This document shows, one piece after another, positions 36,137 to 46,885 of a stretch of 64,000 nucleotides of DNA. Made by a program: the position numbers and the translations under genes. Each line of letters begins with the position of its first letter. Position 1 is the stretch's first letter. The notes below the pieces were generated by a model. That model searched no databases and was not told the origin of the DNA. It was given only the letters and a program-made list of their open reading frames with translations. The stretch is from JAEULH01 sp963805915 (GTDB lineage Bacteria > Pseudomonadota > Alphaproteobacteria > Rhodospirillales > Defluviicoccaceae): the NCBI GenBank assembly GCA_963805915.1, contig CAWDWD010000022.1, positions 107,156 to 171,155 of the forward strand, given 5' to 3'.

Positions 36137-37739
36137 ATGGCGACATTCACGGGCACAAGCGGTGACGACGAGATCACACCGAACAAGGTAACGCCGGGCG
36201 TATTGGTTGTCCCCGTAGGGAGCAAACCGTCGGCGGCGGCGGACACCATCGATGGAAACGGCGGCAATGATAAGCTCGATGGCGGCTTCGGCGGCGATAT
36301 CATCAACGGTGGCGCGTAGGCGACGATACGATTGACGACTCGCCTCGTCATTGGACCGACGACGGCGTTGTCGCGGGCGTGAACGCGGGCAACGTCATCC
36401 ACGGCGAGGCCGGCAACGACTCCATCACGATCACCATCGTCGACAGCGGTGGCGCCAACCCGGTCGGTAATGCCGCATATGGCGATGATGGCAACAATTC
36501 CTTGGGGTTGAACATAAAAATGACTATCCCTCGACCGATTGGAAGGGCAACTTGCCCACGGGCGCGGTGTCGCTCGATGGTGGCAACGGAGAGGACGTGC
36601 TCGGGGTCCGCGAGTGGTATGTCAAGGCACCCGGAATGGAGACCGCGCTTTATGGTGGCGCCGGCAATGACGACCTGCGGGGGACCGTGTGGACGTGGGA
36701 GCCCGACGGGAGCTTCTCGGGCGGCGACAACACCGATCGTCTCTACGGCGGCACGGGCGACAACTCCTATTTGGTGCTTGAAAACAAAGACCTGGTCATC
36801 GAAAAGGCGGGCGAGGGTTACGACACGGTCACGGCTGACAAGACAGACTATATACTTCCCGCCAACGTCGAAAAGCTGGTGATGGAGAACTACGCCTACT
36901 ACGCAGAGGATACCTTTAGCGGCACTGGCAATGAACTTGATAATGTAATCATCGGGTGGGCCTCGGGATGGGCCGACGGCGGCGCCGAACGTCTCGACGG
37001 CGGTGCCGGCAACGACACGATCTATGGCAGCAAGGTCGACGAATACTGGACCACTCTCGACGGATTCGACCGCGACATCATTCATGGCGGCGCCGGCAAC
37101 GACACGATCTACGGCGCTTACGGTGAAATTGACGGCGACGACCATTCCGTGTTCTTGGATGACGACGTGCTCTATGGCGACGCCGGCAACGATGAGATCT
37201 TCGGTCTCTACGGCAACGACCTGGTCTATGGCGGTGCCGGCGACGACAAGTTGTGGGGCCAATCCGAGAACGACACCATATATGGCGGCGACGGCAACGA
37301 TAGGCTCGGCGGCGGCTCGGGCGAGGATCATCTCTACGGCGATGCCGGCAATGACGTGATCAGCGGCACCGGCGGGCGCGACTGGCTCACCGGCGGCGCC
37401 GGCAACGACCGCTTCGCCTACGACAATGTGACCGAGTCGGCGCCGGGTGCTGCCAACCGCGACGTCATCGTTGACTTCTTCGGTGCCGGGGCGAAAGGCG
37501 GCGACGTCATCGACCTGTCGACCATCGACGCGAATACCGGGGTGTCGGGCAACCAGGCGTTCGTCTTCAAGGGTACCGGTGCCTTCACCGGCGCGGGCCA
37601 GGTCCACGTCGTCGCCTCTGGCGCCGATACCCTGATCCAGGCCAATACCGGCGGTTCGACCGCGCCGGAGCTGGAAATCCTGGTCCACGACGGCGCCGCG
37701 GAGCCCGCCCAATGGGTCGCCGGCGACTTCATCTTGTAG
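36137..37739 (+). CDS. RTX-type calcium-binding secreted protein, two apparent one-base deletions
   Basis: About 534 aa if two shifts are repaired. The start MATFTGTSGDDEITP and repeats such as GGNDKLDGGFGGD, GGAGNDTIYG (several), GDGNDRLGGGSGEDHLYGDAGND are calcium-binding nonapeptides forming a parallel beta-roll. The C-terminal ~100 aa (GNDRFAYDNVTESAPG, DVIVDFFGAGAKGGDVIDLS, ending GDFIL) resemble the serralysin-type secretion end, so export by a type I secretion system is likely; no such transporter lies nearby. Shifts: at about 36316-36320, which creates a TAG, and at the GGGG run 36504-36507. No enzymatic domain is visible. Confidence 0.8.
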
Positions 37740-37786
37740 GCGGGCTCAAGCGCCCCGTCCGGGCGAGGGGCGGGGCGGCCCGCGCG

Positions 37787-38839
37787 TCACTCGTCGCCCA
37801 TGTCGGGCAGGATACAGGGCGCCGCCGGACCGCGGTCATCGTTCCAGTCATCGTTGTTCTCAGGATCATGGGCGGGCTCAGGCGTCGCCGCGCGGCGCAG
37901 CCGGTCGTTGATCGCCCGGCCGAGCGCGACCTCGGGAATGGCCATCACCGCGATGGCGGCGACGCCGGGCCGATCGAGCGCGCGCAGCATCGCGAACAGA
38001 TTGGCCGCGGCCTGGTCCAGGTTGCCCTCGGGGCTGAGATTCAATGCCGCGCGTTCGCCCGCCGGCCCGAAGCCGAGCAGGACTTCGCCGTCCATGGCTT
38101 CCTCGGCGTTCAGGCGCAGCGGCCGGCTCGGCGCGTAGTGACGCGCGAGCATTCCCGGCGCGCGCACGGGGCCCGGTGTCGCATTGTCCAGGTGGCCGAC
38201 GACGGCCTCGATGGCCTCGAGCGCGACGCCGCCGGGACGCAGCAGGGTCGGGCGGGAGCCGGTGAGGTCGACGATGGTCGAACTCGACACCGATCCGGCA
38301 GGAACCGGCATCGAGGATCATGCCGACCCGCTCGCCGAGCGATGCGGCGACGTGTGCCGCCGTGGTCGGGCTTAGTGTTCCCGAACGGTTGGCGCTGGGC
38401 GCTGCGATGGGCACGCCGGCGGCGCCGATCAGGGCCTGCGCGACCGGATGGTCTGGGGCGCGAACGGCAACGGTCTCGAGGCCGGCGCTGACCAGCAACG
38501 CCAAGGGAGACGCCGCGCGGCGCGGCAGCACCAGCGTCAATGGTCCGGGCCAGAAGCGCTCGGCCAACGCGCGGGCGTGATCGTCGAACGCGACCAGCCC
38601 GCCGGCCTGTTCGACGCCCGTGACGTGGCAGATCAGCGGGTTGAAGCGCGGCCGATCCTTGGCGGCGAAGATCGCGGCGACCGCACGCTCGTCGGTCGCA
38701 TCGGCGCCGAGGCCATAGACGGTCTCGGTCGGAAACGCGACCAGCCCGCCGGCGGCGATCACCCTCGCCGCCTCGGCGATGCTGGGGGCGTCGGCGTGAC
38801 GGAGGTTGGTCGTGCGCGTCGCGTAGCCGCTCGGGTCGC

Positions 38840-38843
<4 letters not shown>
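37787..38843 (-). CDS. tsaC: L-threonylcarbamoyladenylate synthase (Sua5/TsaC), one-base insertion
   Basis: Makes threonylcarbamoyl-AMP for the t6A37 modification of ANN-decoding tRNAs. The first frame from GTG 38843 carries GGLVAFPTETVYGLGADATD, AKDRPRFNPLICHV, FWPGPLTLVL and PIAAPSANRSGTLSPTTA; the second frame supplies STIVDLTGSRPTLLRPGGV and the C-terminal Sua5 domain. Removing one base of the AA/TT pair at 38281-38282 restores GVESTIVDL and a 351-aa protein, the length of the two-domain Sua5 type. Because this function is normally essential, read error is likely. The GTG overlaps the cysQ stop. Confidence 0.87.
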
Positions 38844-39622
<779 letters not shown>

Positions 39623-39806
39623 AAAATCTCTCCCGGCGTCAGGCGGTTTTTGCCGCGCCGCGTACCCTAGATCAACCCGCTGTCGGATGGAATCATATGA
39701 AAGCGGAAACTTGATCGATACGACAAGCATCGAGCATCTTATCCGCGACCCCTCGGGCGCGGAATGCTCTCGAAGAACAAGGCAATCAGCAACCGGAGGA
39801 TGTTTC

Positions 39807-40377
39807 ATGGCTGGCGGCGAGATGGGCAAGATGCTTGCCGGGGAGTTGTATCATCCGGGCGATGCCGAGATCCGCGCGGCGCAGGCGGCGACCAAGGCCT
39901 GGCTGGTTCGCTATAATGCGGCCGGCGCGCAAGAGCCCGCGGCGCGGCGGGCGCTTCTCGCCGAGCGAACTCGGCGCGGTCGGTGAAGGCTGCGTCATCC
40001 GTCCTCCGTTCTTCTGCGATCACGGGTTCAACATCCGCCTCGGAGCGGGCGTTTTCCTCAACTTTAACTGCGTCATTCTCGATGTCGTCGAGGTTGTCAT
40101 CGGCGCACGGACCCAGATCGGCCCGGCGGTGCAGATCTACGCCGCCGACCATCCGCGCGATCCGAACGTTCGCCGCGACGGCCTGGAATTCGGCCGCCCC
40201 GTGCGCATTGGTGAGGATGTATGGATCGGCGGCGGCAGCATCATCCTGCCGGGGGTCACCATTGGCGACGACGCGATCATCGGCGCCGGCAGTGTGGTGA
40301 CCCGCGACGTCCCCGCGGGCGCGACCGCGCTTGGCAATCCCGCCCGCGTGAGATCGTCCATTCCACCGACGGCGTAG
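39807..40377 (+). CDS. maa: Maltose/galactoside O-acetyltransferase family protein, one-base insertion
   Basis: Left-handed beta-helix acetyltransferase. The first frame starts MAGGEMGKMLAGELYHPGD, the family's N-terminal Mac domain, and a second frame continues GAVGEGCVIRPPFFCDHGFN, IYAADHPRDPNVR (catalytic His) and the hexapeptide repeats WIGGGSIILPGVTIGDDAII. Removing one A of the pair at 39968-39969 joins them into 189 aa, a normal length. Shine-Dalgarno CGGAGGA precedes the ATG. The acetyl acceptor cannot be told from sequence. Confidence 0.85.
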
Positions 40378-40396
40378 GGGCGACGTTGTAGAGGAG

Positions 40397-40435
40397 AAAA
40401 ACTCAGGCCGGGCAAAGCGCCCGGCCTGAGTTTTT
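40397..40435. terminator. Bidirectional rho-independent terminator
   Basis: A perfect 17-bp stem (40397-40413 with 40419-40435, loop AAAGC) has an A-run on one side and a T-run on the other, so it works for both the plus-strand acetyltransferase gene and the minus-strand aminopeptidase operon that converge here. Confidence 0.92.
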
Positions 40436-40568
40436 GGGGAGGGAATAAACAGCGATTGGTCCGACGCAGGCGCGCCATGATGACCAAGCGACACAGATTA
40501 CGCGCGCGCCGCCCGATCGGATCAAGCCTGGGCAAAATTTTCAGCGGCCGCGAAAGCGCACGCGCGCA

Positions 40569-41981
40569 TCAAGCGGGAAAGCGCTTGGCGATCAGCCCGT
40601 AGAGCGCGCGCATGCTTGAAGCTTCGCCGCCTTCGGGCCGACCGGGCCTGGAGGTGACATTCCAGGCCATGACATCGATATGCGCCCAGGCCGTCACCGG
40701 CTCGACGAATTCGGCGAGGAATAGTGCCGCCGTGATCGCGCCGGCGAAGGGACTGTCCGGCGCGTTCGTCAGATCGGCGGTCTTGCCGTCAACAAGGCGG
40801 CGGTAGGGTCGCCACAGCGGCAGCCGCCACAGCGGATCGTCGACCGTCCGGCCGCTTGCGACCAAGTCGTCGGCAAGGGCGTCGTCGTTCGAAAACAAGG
40901 CCGGTAGCTCCGGACCGAGGGCCACCCGGGCGGCCCCGGTTAGCGTCGCACAGTCGATCAGCATCGACGGGTTTTCGCTCGCCGCCTCGCACAGCGCGTC
41001 GGCGAGGATCACCCGCCCCTCGGCGTCGGTGTTGCCGATCTCGATGCTGAGGCCTTTTCGCGTCGTGACCACGTCGAGCGGGCGGATCGCGTTGCCGGAA
41101 ATGCTGTTTTCGACCGCCGGGATGAGTAGCCGCAAGCGGATCGGCATGCCGGCGTCCATGATCATGCGCGCAAGCCCGAGCATGATCGCGCCGCCGCCCA
41201 TGTCCTTTTTCATAAGCTTCATTCCGGCCGACGTCTTGATGTCGAGGCCGCCTGAGTCGAAGCACACACCCTTGCCGACCAGCGTCACTTTCGGATGAAC
41301 CTCGTCGCCCCAGGTCAGGTCGATCAGGCGCGGGGCGCGAGAGCTGGCGCGGCCGACGGCGTGGATCGCCGGAAAGCCGCGCTTGATGAGCTCGTCGCCG
41401 ACAATGACGCCGGAGCGCGCGCCGTAATCCGCAGCAAGCCTCAGCGCGACCGCGGCGAGGTCCTCGGGGCCCATGTCGGAGGCCGGCGTGTTGATGAGAT
41501 CGCGCACCATCGCCGTCGCCTCGACGGTGCGCTCGACCATCGGGCGATCGCAGTCGTGCGGCCAGATGAGGCTTGACGGCTCGCGGTCGGCCTTGCTGTA
41601 GCGCGAAAAGCGATATGCGCCGAAACCCCAGCCGGTGGCCGCGGCATCGGCGCGCCGTGGCGATGGCGATGCCGCGACGCGGTAGAGTCCCGGCGGCAGT
41701 GTCGTCGGCAGCGCCGCCCAGTCCCACATTTCACTAACACCACCGGAGCCGCCAACGGAGCTACCGCCGACGCCAAGCGCGACGGCGGCCAGTCCGCCGT
41801 CGGCGGCGGGGATGAGGCACGACGTTCCGGGTTCGGCGCTGAAACCGGAAGCTTCGATCCATCGTTTCCGCTCGGGGCTATGCTTCTCGAGCCAGACCGA
41901 AAAGTCGGCTCGCTCGACAGCTTCAATGGGTACCGCCGCGCCGCCGTTCGCCTGTTCGAGAAGGCCGTGACGCGCACTCAT
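40569..41981 (-). CDS. Leucyl aminopeptidase family protein (M17)
   Basis: 470-aa di-metal aminopeptidase. The N-terminal macro-like domain is divergent; the catalytic domain has VTLVGKGVCFDSGGLDIKTS (metal-binding Lys and Asp), KKDMGGGAIMLGL and the signature NTDAEGRVILADAL. DLINTPASDMGPEDLA is also typical. The ATG at 41981 overlaps the stop of the upstream TAXI receptor gene, so the pair is co-translated; an upstream in-frame start at 42140 is inside that gene. Cytosolic peptide turnover is the likely role. Confidence 0.92.
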   Translation of the reverse strand: MSARHGLLEQANGGAAVPIEAVERADFSVWLEKHSPERKRWIEASGFSAEPGTSCLIPAADGGLAAVALGVGGSSVGGSGGVSEMWDWAALPTTLPPGLYRVAASPSPRRADAAATGWGFGAYRFSRYSKADREPSSLIWPHDCDRPMVERTVEATAMVRDLINTPASDMGPEDLAAVALRLAADYGARSGVIVGDELIKRGFPAIHAVGRASSRAPRLIDLTWGDEVHPKVTLVGKGVCFDSGGLDIKTSAGMKLMKKDMGGGAIMLGLARMIMDAGMPIRLRLLIPAVENSISGNAIRPLDVVTTRKGLSIEIGNTDAEGRVILADALCEAASENPSMLIDCATLTGAARVALGPELPALFSNDDALADDLVASGRTVDDPLWRLPLWRPYRRLVDGKTADLTNAPDSPFAGAITAALFLAEFVEPVTAWAHIDVMAWNVTSRPGRPEGGEASSMRALYGLIAKRFPA

Positions 41982-43012
41982 TGGGCCGCGGCCTCCGCGG
42001 AAAGTAAGTGTTCCTCGGAATAGTAGCGCTCGGCACCCCGGTGGAGCGGCAGGCCGAGCCCGGTCAACGCGTCCTCGCGGCGGATGTGCAACGCCTCGGG
42101 GAGATCCCGGCTCAGCGCTTGCGCGGTCTCGGGCAGCCACAACGCCTTGGTGATGGCGTAGACCAGATCCGGGGTCATCTTCGCGTCAACCACCAGCTGC
42201 GCACGGACACTCAGCGTCGGCGTCGCCTTTACCTTCTCATAGGTGTTCGCCGGAATAATCGCTTCGTTGAAAAATCCGAACTTCTCACGCAGTTCGTCCG
42301 CATGTTTGCCGGAGATCGCCAATAACCGGATCGCGCCCGCCTCGGCGGCATGTTGGATGGTCACGATCGGATAGCCGCCGACCATGAAGAAGGCGTCGAT
42401 CTCGCCATCGGCGAGCATGTCGCTCGAGCGGTCTAAATCAACGTAGACCGGCTTGATGTCGCTCGGGGTCAGGCCGAAACCGCGCAGAATCATTTCCGCG
42501 CTCACCCGAGTGCCCGAGCGTTTACCGCCCAAAGACACGCGCTTGTTGCGAAGATCCTCGATTTTCTTGATCGGCAAATCTGCGCGCACAACGATGTGAA
42601 CGGTCTCTGCATAGAGGCCGGCGATGGCGCGAAGATCGCCGTGCGGCGGCTCGCCGGAAAATGGACCCTTACCGACGGAGGCGAAATTGGCGACGTCGGC
42701 CTGAACCAGCGCCAGATCCAAAGAGCCGTCGCTCAGGCCGGCAATGTTTTCGACCGACCCTTGCGTCGAGATCGCCGACGCGATCAGGCCGGGAACACCG
42801 CAACTGCCGCCGGCGTCACACGACAGCGAGCCGGGCGGGCTGCTGATCAGGTTGGCGATGACGCCGCCGATCGGAAAGTAGCTTCCGCCCGTCGGCCCGG
42901 TGCCGATCCGCATGACGCGCACCTCGACTTGCTGGGCGAGCGGCGTGTGCGGCCAAATTACGGCGACGGCTGCGGCCACCAACAGCAGGAACGGCAGAAT
43001 GCGTTGCGCCAT
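41978..43012 (-). CDS. TAXI-family TRAP transporter solute-binding protein
   Basis: 344 aa with an N-terminal signal peptide (MAQRILPFLLLVAAAVAVIW, probable cleavage after PLAQ). The mature protein opens MRIGTGPTGGSYFPIGG, the TAXI signature, and contains SLDLALVQADVANFA, KRVSLGGKRSGTRVSAEMIL and DAFFMVGGYPI. It should bind an organic anion in the periplasm for a TRAP permease, but no permease gene is adjacent; an orphan receptor or an unlinked permease is implied. Confidence 0.92.
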   Translation of the reverse strand: MAQRILPFLLLVAAAVAVIWPHTPLAQQVEVRVMRIGTGPTGGSYFPIGGVIANLISSPPGSLSCDAGGSCGVPGLIASAISTQGSVENIAGLSDGSLDLALVQADVANFASVGKGPFSGEPPHGDLRAIAGLYAETVHIVVRADLPIKKIEDLRNKRVSLGGKRSGTRVSAEMILRGFGLTPSDIKPVYVDLDRSSDMLADGEIDAFFMVGGYPIVTIQHAAEAGAIRLLAISGKHADELREKFGFFNEAIIPANTYEKVKATPTLSVRAQLVVDAKMTPDLVYAITKALWLPETAQALSRDLPEALHIRREDALTGLGLPLHRGAERYYSEEHLLSAEAAAQ

Positions 43013-43356
43013 CCGTTCGCCTCTCGAGCGGTGGTCGAATCGCCATTGACCCTACAATATGGCAACGGCCGGTCTTTATCCAACAAGAGGTTGGCGTCTC
43101 GGCCAAAGGTTTGGGATCAGAAAAGAAACCCCCGAAAGCCGGGGCCATTTGTACGCCGTGGCATGACTTGCGATCGTCACATTGCACGGCGGCCCCTGGC
43201 GAGGTCTTAGACGCGGATCGTCAAGCGAGAGGCGCTCACGGCCATCAACAGCTGCCTATGAGGCAACCAGCAGCGTGTCGAGAATGTGTTTGAAGGTGTG
43301 CCAGAGGTTGGCAAGGATGGCAGCGCTGCAGAGGTTCCTCCAAAGGCCGTTTGAGC
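43013..43356. other. 344-bp intergenic region without a recognised gene
   Basis: Between the TAXI receptor gene and pssA, both on the minus strand. The minus strand has a 34-codon frame near 43256-43360 (LCSAAILANLWHTFKHILD) that could be the tail of a lost gene or transposase, but nothing supports it. A small CCCCG/CGGGG hairpin lies near 43124-43138. Confidence 0.5.
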
Positions 43357-44172
43357 TCATGCCGGTGGGGAAGGCGCATCGTCGGAAGATGTTCTGACGG
43401 GGGAGGTAGACGCCACCGCCGGTCTCGCCCGGCTCATCCGGATGTAGGTCTTCGCGCTGAACGGGATCGTCGCGACATAGGCGATCAGCGTGATCGTCAT
43501 CGTCGTCCACGGCGCGCTGACGAGAAGGGCCAGGTAAAGCCCGACCGAAAGCATCGTAACCAGTACCCAACCCTCGGGAATGCGCATTTTCTTGAACGAG
43601 TAGGTGCGCAGCCGGCTGACCATCAGGCCGGCGCCGCCAAGCATGAAAAAGGCGACGAAAACCGGGTGGCGGAACACCTCGCTGTCGGTTTGCAGCCACA
43701 GGACCAGGGGCAGAAGAACAATCCCGGCGCCCGCCGGCGAGGGCACGCCGACAAAGTAGTTGCGGTCCAAGATCTGCGCGTCGTCGGCCTCGTCGGCGGT
43801 GTTGAAGCGGGCGAGCCGCAAGGCGCAACAGATGCACAAGACCAGAACCAACGACCAGCCCCAACGGCCCGCGCCGCTCAGCGCCCAGAGGTAAAGCACG
43901 AAGGCCGGGGCAACGCCGAAGGAGAGAAAATCGGAAAGCGAGTCCAGTTCCGCGCCGAACTTGCTGGCGCCCTTGAGGATGCGGGCAATGCGCCCGTCCA
44001 GTCCGTCTAGGACGCCGGCGACCAGGACCGCCAGCACCGCGTGCTCCCACTGCGCGTTCAGCGCGAAGCGCAGCGCGCTCAACCCGGCCGCCAAGGCAAG
44101 AAGGGTCAGGACGTTGGGGATCATGCGGTTGATATGCAGGCCGCTCAACCGCCGCCGGCGGACTTCCATCAT
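43357..44172 (-). CDS. pssA: CDP-diacylglycerol--serine O-phosphatidyltransferase
   Basis: Membrane enzyme making phosphatidylserine. The CDP-alcohol phosphotransferase signature is seen as DGLDGRIAR, then FGAELDSLSD (pattern DGxDGxxAR...GxxxDxxxD). About seven to eight hydrophobic segments span the protein; the tail is Ser/Pro-rich. 271 aa from the ATG at 44172 (a second ATG follows at 44169). It lies 7 bp after psd, the next enzyme in phosphatidylethanolamine synthesis. Confidence 0.94.
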   Translation of the reverse strand: MMEVRRRRLSGLHINRMIPNVLTLLALAAGLSALRFALNAQWEHAVLAVLVAGVLDGLDGRIARILKGASKFGAELDSLSDFLSFGVAPAFVLYLWALSGAGRWGWSLVLVLCICCALRLARFNTADEADDAQILDRNYFVGVPSPAGAGIVLLPLVLWLQTDSEVFRHPVFVAFFMLGGAGLMVSRLRTYSFKKMRIPEGWVLVTMLSVGLYLALLVSAPWTTMTITLIAYVATIPFSAKTYIRMSRARPAVASTSPVRTSSDDAPSPPA

Positions 44173-44179
44173 GCTCACC

Positions 44180-44878
44180 CTACCTCCTCTCGACGAGCCG
44201 CGCCGGCTCCACGCCGTCAAGGTCGGCCAGCACCGTCTCGCCCGCGAGCGCGCGCTGGCCTGGACCAACCAGCGGCGCGACGCCGTTGGGAAGATACACA
44301 TCGACCCGGCTGCCGAAGCGGATCATGCCCAGTCGCTGCCCGGCGCGCACCGGTTGACCCTCGGCGACCCAGCAGACGATCCGCCGGGCGACGAGGCCGG
44401 CGATCTGGACGACGCCAAGCTCGCGGCCGTCGCCGGTTGCGATGATCAGGCCGTTGCGTTCGTTGTTCTCGCTCGCCTTGTCGAGCGAGGCGTTGACGAA
44501 GGTTCCGGGCGTATAGGCGATGCGGCGAATGGTCCCGTCGACGGGACTTCGATTTACATGAACGTCGAAGACGTTCATGAACACCGAAATGCGCGTTCGC
44601 GGCAACTCGTCTAAGTCCAACTCGGGAGGCGGAACGGCCGGCCCCACCGACTGGACCAGGCCGTCAGCGGGGCTGACGACGAGCCCCGCGCGGACGGGCG
44701 TGAGCCGGTGCGGATCGCGGAAGAAATAGGTGCACCACAGCGTCAACGCGATTCCGAGCCAGCCGAGCGCCGGGATGAACGCGAACAACAGCACGGTGAC
44801 CGCCGCGAAGGCTACGATAAACGGCCACCCGGCCCGGGCGATGGGGATGCGTAGGGTATCGATCACGGTGCCTATCAC
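44180..44878 (-). CDS. psd: Phosphatidylserine decarboxylase proenzyme
   Basis: Makes phosphatidylethanolamine. 232-aa short-type enzyme with two N-terminal hydrophobic segments. RISVFMNVFDVHVNRSPVDG is the family core and IRFGSRVDVYLP contains the Gly-Ser autocleavage site that creates the pyruvoyl group. GTG start. Upstream of pssA in one operon. Confidence 0.95.
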   Translation of the reverse strand: MIGTVIDTLRIPIARAGWPFIVAFAAVTVLLFAFIPALGWLGIALTLWCTYFFRDPHRLTPVRAGLVVSPADGLVQSVGPAVPPPELDLDELPRTRISVFMNVFDVHVNRSPVDGTIRRIAYTPGTFVNASLDKASENNERNGLIIATGDGRELGVVQIAGLVARRIVCWVAEGQPVRAGQRLGMIRFGSRVDVYLPNGVAPLVGPGQRALAGETVLADLDGVEPARLVERR

Positions 44879-44971
44879 GGTCGCTCGAGGTCCTTAAGTG
44901 CGGGCGACGACGCCTCGTTCAAATCCGGCTCCGATCGGCGCGGCCATGGTTGAAAAGCGTCGTTGCGTTAT

Positions 44972-46033
44972 CTAATTCCCGGACGGGACAGAGAAAACCT
45001 GTCCGGGGTAAATCAGGTTTGGATCGACGATCTGCGTCTTGTTGGCCTCGTACAGCGCGGTATAGGCCACGCCGCTACCGAGCGCGCGCCGGGCGATGCG
45101 CCACAGGTTGGCGCCAGGTTGAACGATCATCGAGGTTTCGGCCGGTCCCAGTTCGAGCCCGCCGGCCTCCGCGCGGCTGAACGGAACGGCGACGCGGGCG
45201 ACGACGCGGCCCGATTTAGTCACCTCGTCGGCGCGGAGCGAAAAGCGCTCGCGCTTGATTGGCTTGTCGACGGCGATGCGCCACTCGCCCTCCGCCGAGG
45301 CCTGGGCGCGGCCGATCAACGCGTTGTCAAGGTAGAGCTGGACGGTCGAGCCGGGCGCGGACCGGCCGCTGACGGTGATGGCGCCGGCGGCGGTATAGTC
45401 CACCGCGCCAATGGAAACCGGCGGCGGTTCAAGCGCCGCGGTGGGGCTTTGCAACACGGTGGCCGTTCGTCCGCCGGGACCGAGACGCAGCGCGAGCGCG
45501 CGCGTGTCCGGCGTCGCCGGGCGGCCGGCGATGTCCTTGCCCGGCTCGGGAACGATCAACACGACGGTTTCCTCGGACGCCACGGACGCGCCGTCCGGGC
45601 TGTCCATGCGTAAGGTCAAGCGACGCTGGCCGGGCGCGAGCGGCTGCTCGGGGACGTATACCCACTCTCCATTGATATCGGCTTCGGCCTCGCCGATCAC
45701 GCTCTCGCCGTCGAGGATCGCAATCCTGCTGCCGGGCGTGGCCCGGCCGGCCATCACCGTGTCGCCTTGCGGGTTGATCCGGACCACATCGAAACTGGGC
45801 TGGATTGCCGCCCCACGCCCCTCCTGGGTGTGCTGGGGCGGCGAGGGCGTCGTGGCCGGACGGTTAGGCGACACCGCCGCCGGAGAGGTTACGCCCGCCC
45901 GCTCCGCGAGGTCCTTGGGAGATAGCACGAAATAGTTGAGGGCGATAGCCGCCGCAACGGCGAACAGGCCCAATAGCGCGACGACGAGCGGCTTGTTGAT
46001 CCCGCCTCGCGCGTCCCTATAAAAGGGCTCCAT
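44972..46033 (-). CDS. Membrane-anchored LysM-domain protein with Ig-like repeats
   Basis: 353 aa. A short cytoplasmic part is followed by a membrane segment (KPLVVALLGLFAVAAAIALN), a Pro-rich linker, two bacterial Ig-like domains (VRINPQGDTVMAGRATPGSR; ITVSGRSAPGSTVQLYLDN), and a C-terminal LysM motif (MIVQPGANLWRIARRALG ... LIYPGQVFSVP) that binds peptidoglycan. Similar LysM proteins occur in alphaproteobacteria, but I know no function. An in-frame extension to 46165 is upstream of the probable ATG at 46033. Confidence 0.85.
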   Translation of the reverse strand: MEPFYRDARGGINKPLVVALLGLFAVAAAIALNYFVLSPKDLAERAGVTSPAAVSPNRPATTPSPPQHTQEGRGAAIQPSFDVVRINPQGDTVMAGRATPGSRIAILDGESVIGEAEADINGEWVYVPEQPLAPGQRRLTLRMDSPDGASVASEETVVLIVPEPGKDIAGRPATPDTRALALRLGPGGRTATVLQSPTAALEPPPVSIGAVDYTAAGAITVSGRSAPGSTVQLYLDNALIGRAQASAEGEWRIAVDKPIKRERFSLRADEVTKSGRVVARVAVPFSRAEAGGLELGPAETSMIVQPGANLWRIARRALGSGVAYTALYEANKTQIVDPNLIYPGQVFSVPSGN

Positions 46034-46201
46034 CGACGTTTTCCCAGGTCTGATCTGTGTCAAATTTGTGGCGCCAACAGCCCGGCACGGCGGCAAGGCG
46101 CTGACCGTTCGCGCGCCAACGACGCTCATACCATTTGCCGCATTCCGACGCACGGTTGCAATCACTTTACCCTCATTCGACCAGATTAGGGCCGCGGCGC
46201 C

Positions 46202-46876
46202 CTATCTCGTCGTCACGCAGTCAAGCAGCGGGCCAAGCTGGCGGACCCGACGGAGCACATCACGGGCGCGCGCCTCCACGTAGGGCGAAGGGCGCGCGGC
46301 CGACCACTCGCGTGGGTTCGGCAGGACCGAGGCGAGCAGCGCGCTTTGCATCGGTGTCAAGGCGTTCGCGCTAACGGCGAAGAAGGCCCGCGCCGCGGCT
46401 TCCGCGCCGTAGACGCCGCCGCCGAACTCAACCACGTTCAGGTAGACCTCGATAATTCGGTCCTTGGGCCACATTAGCTCGATCTGCCACGTCAGCCACC
46501 CCTCCAGAACCTTGCGCAGGCCGTCGCGGTCCGGCCACAGGAACAGGTTTTTCGCCGTCTGCATCGTGATTGTGGACGCGCCGCGCGGCCGTTCCCCATC
46601 CAGCCAACGGTCGAGCTGAGCCGTTATCGCGTCGATGTCGTAGCCGGAATGCTCGCAAAACCGGTTGTCCTCCGCGGCGATCGCGGCGCGCGCCAGGCTC
46701 GGCGCCATTCGGTCGAGATCAACCCACCGCTTTTTCAGCATCTCCCCCTCGGTGAAGCGGATGAGCATTAACGGGGTGATCGGCGGCGGGATGAACCTGT
46801 AGATGGCGATCAGGGCCGCCGGCGCCAGAACGACAACAGCGATTATGAGGAGCAAGGCGCTGCGCAGGCGTCGCAT
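46202..46876 (-). CDS. mtgA: Monofunctional biosynthetic peptidoglycan transglycosylase
   Basis: 224-aa GT51 enzyme polymerising lipid II in the periplasm, anchored by an N-terminal segment (LLLIIAVVVLAPAALIAIY). Motifs: AAIAAEDNRFCEHSGYD (catalytic Glu), RGASTITMQTAKNLFLWP, RKVLEGWLTWQIE and RIIEVYLNVVEFGGGVYGAE. No transpeptidase domain. With the dcw genes this adds to the wall-synthesis content of the window. Confidence 0.95.
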   Translation of the reverse strand: MRRLRSALLLIIAVVVLAPAALIAIYRFIPPPITPLMLIRFTEGEMLKKRWVDLDRMAPSLARAAIAAEDNRFCEHSGYDIDAITAQLDRWLDGERPRGASTITMQTAKNLFLWPDRDGLRKVLEGWLTWQIELMWPKDRIIEVYLNVVEFGGGVYGAEAAARAFFAVSANALTPMQSALLASVLPNPREWSAARPSPYVEARARDVLRRVRQLGPLLDCVTTR

Positions 46877-46885
46877 CCGGCGCGG

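Noticed and set aside
43256..43360. Possible short peptide or transposase tail after pssA
   Set aside because: 34 codons with no ribosome site and no recognisable match; reported only as content of the intergenic region.
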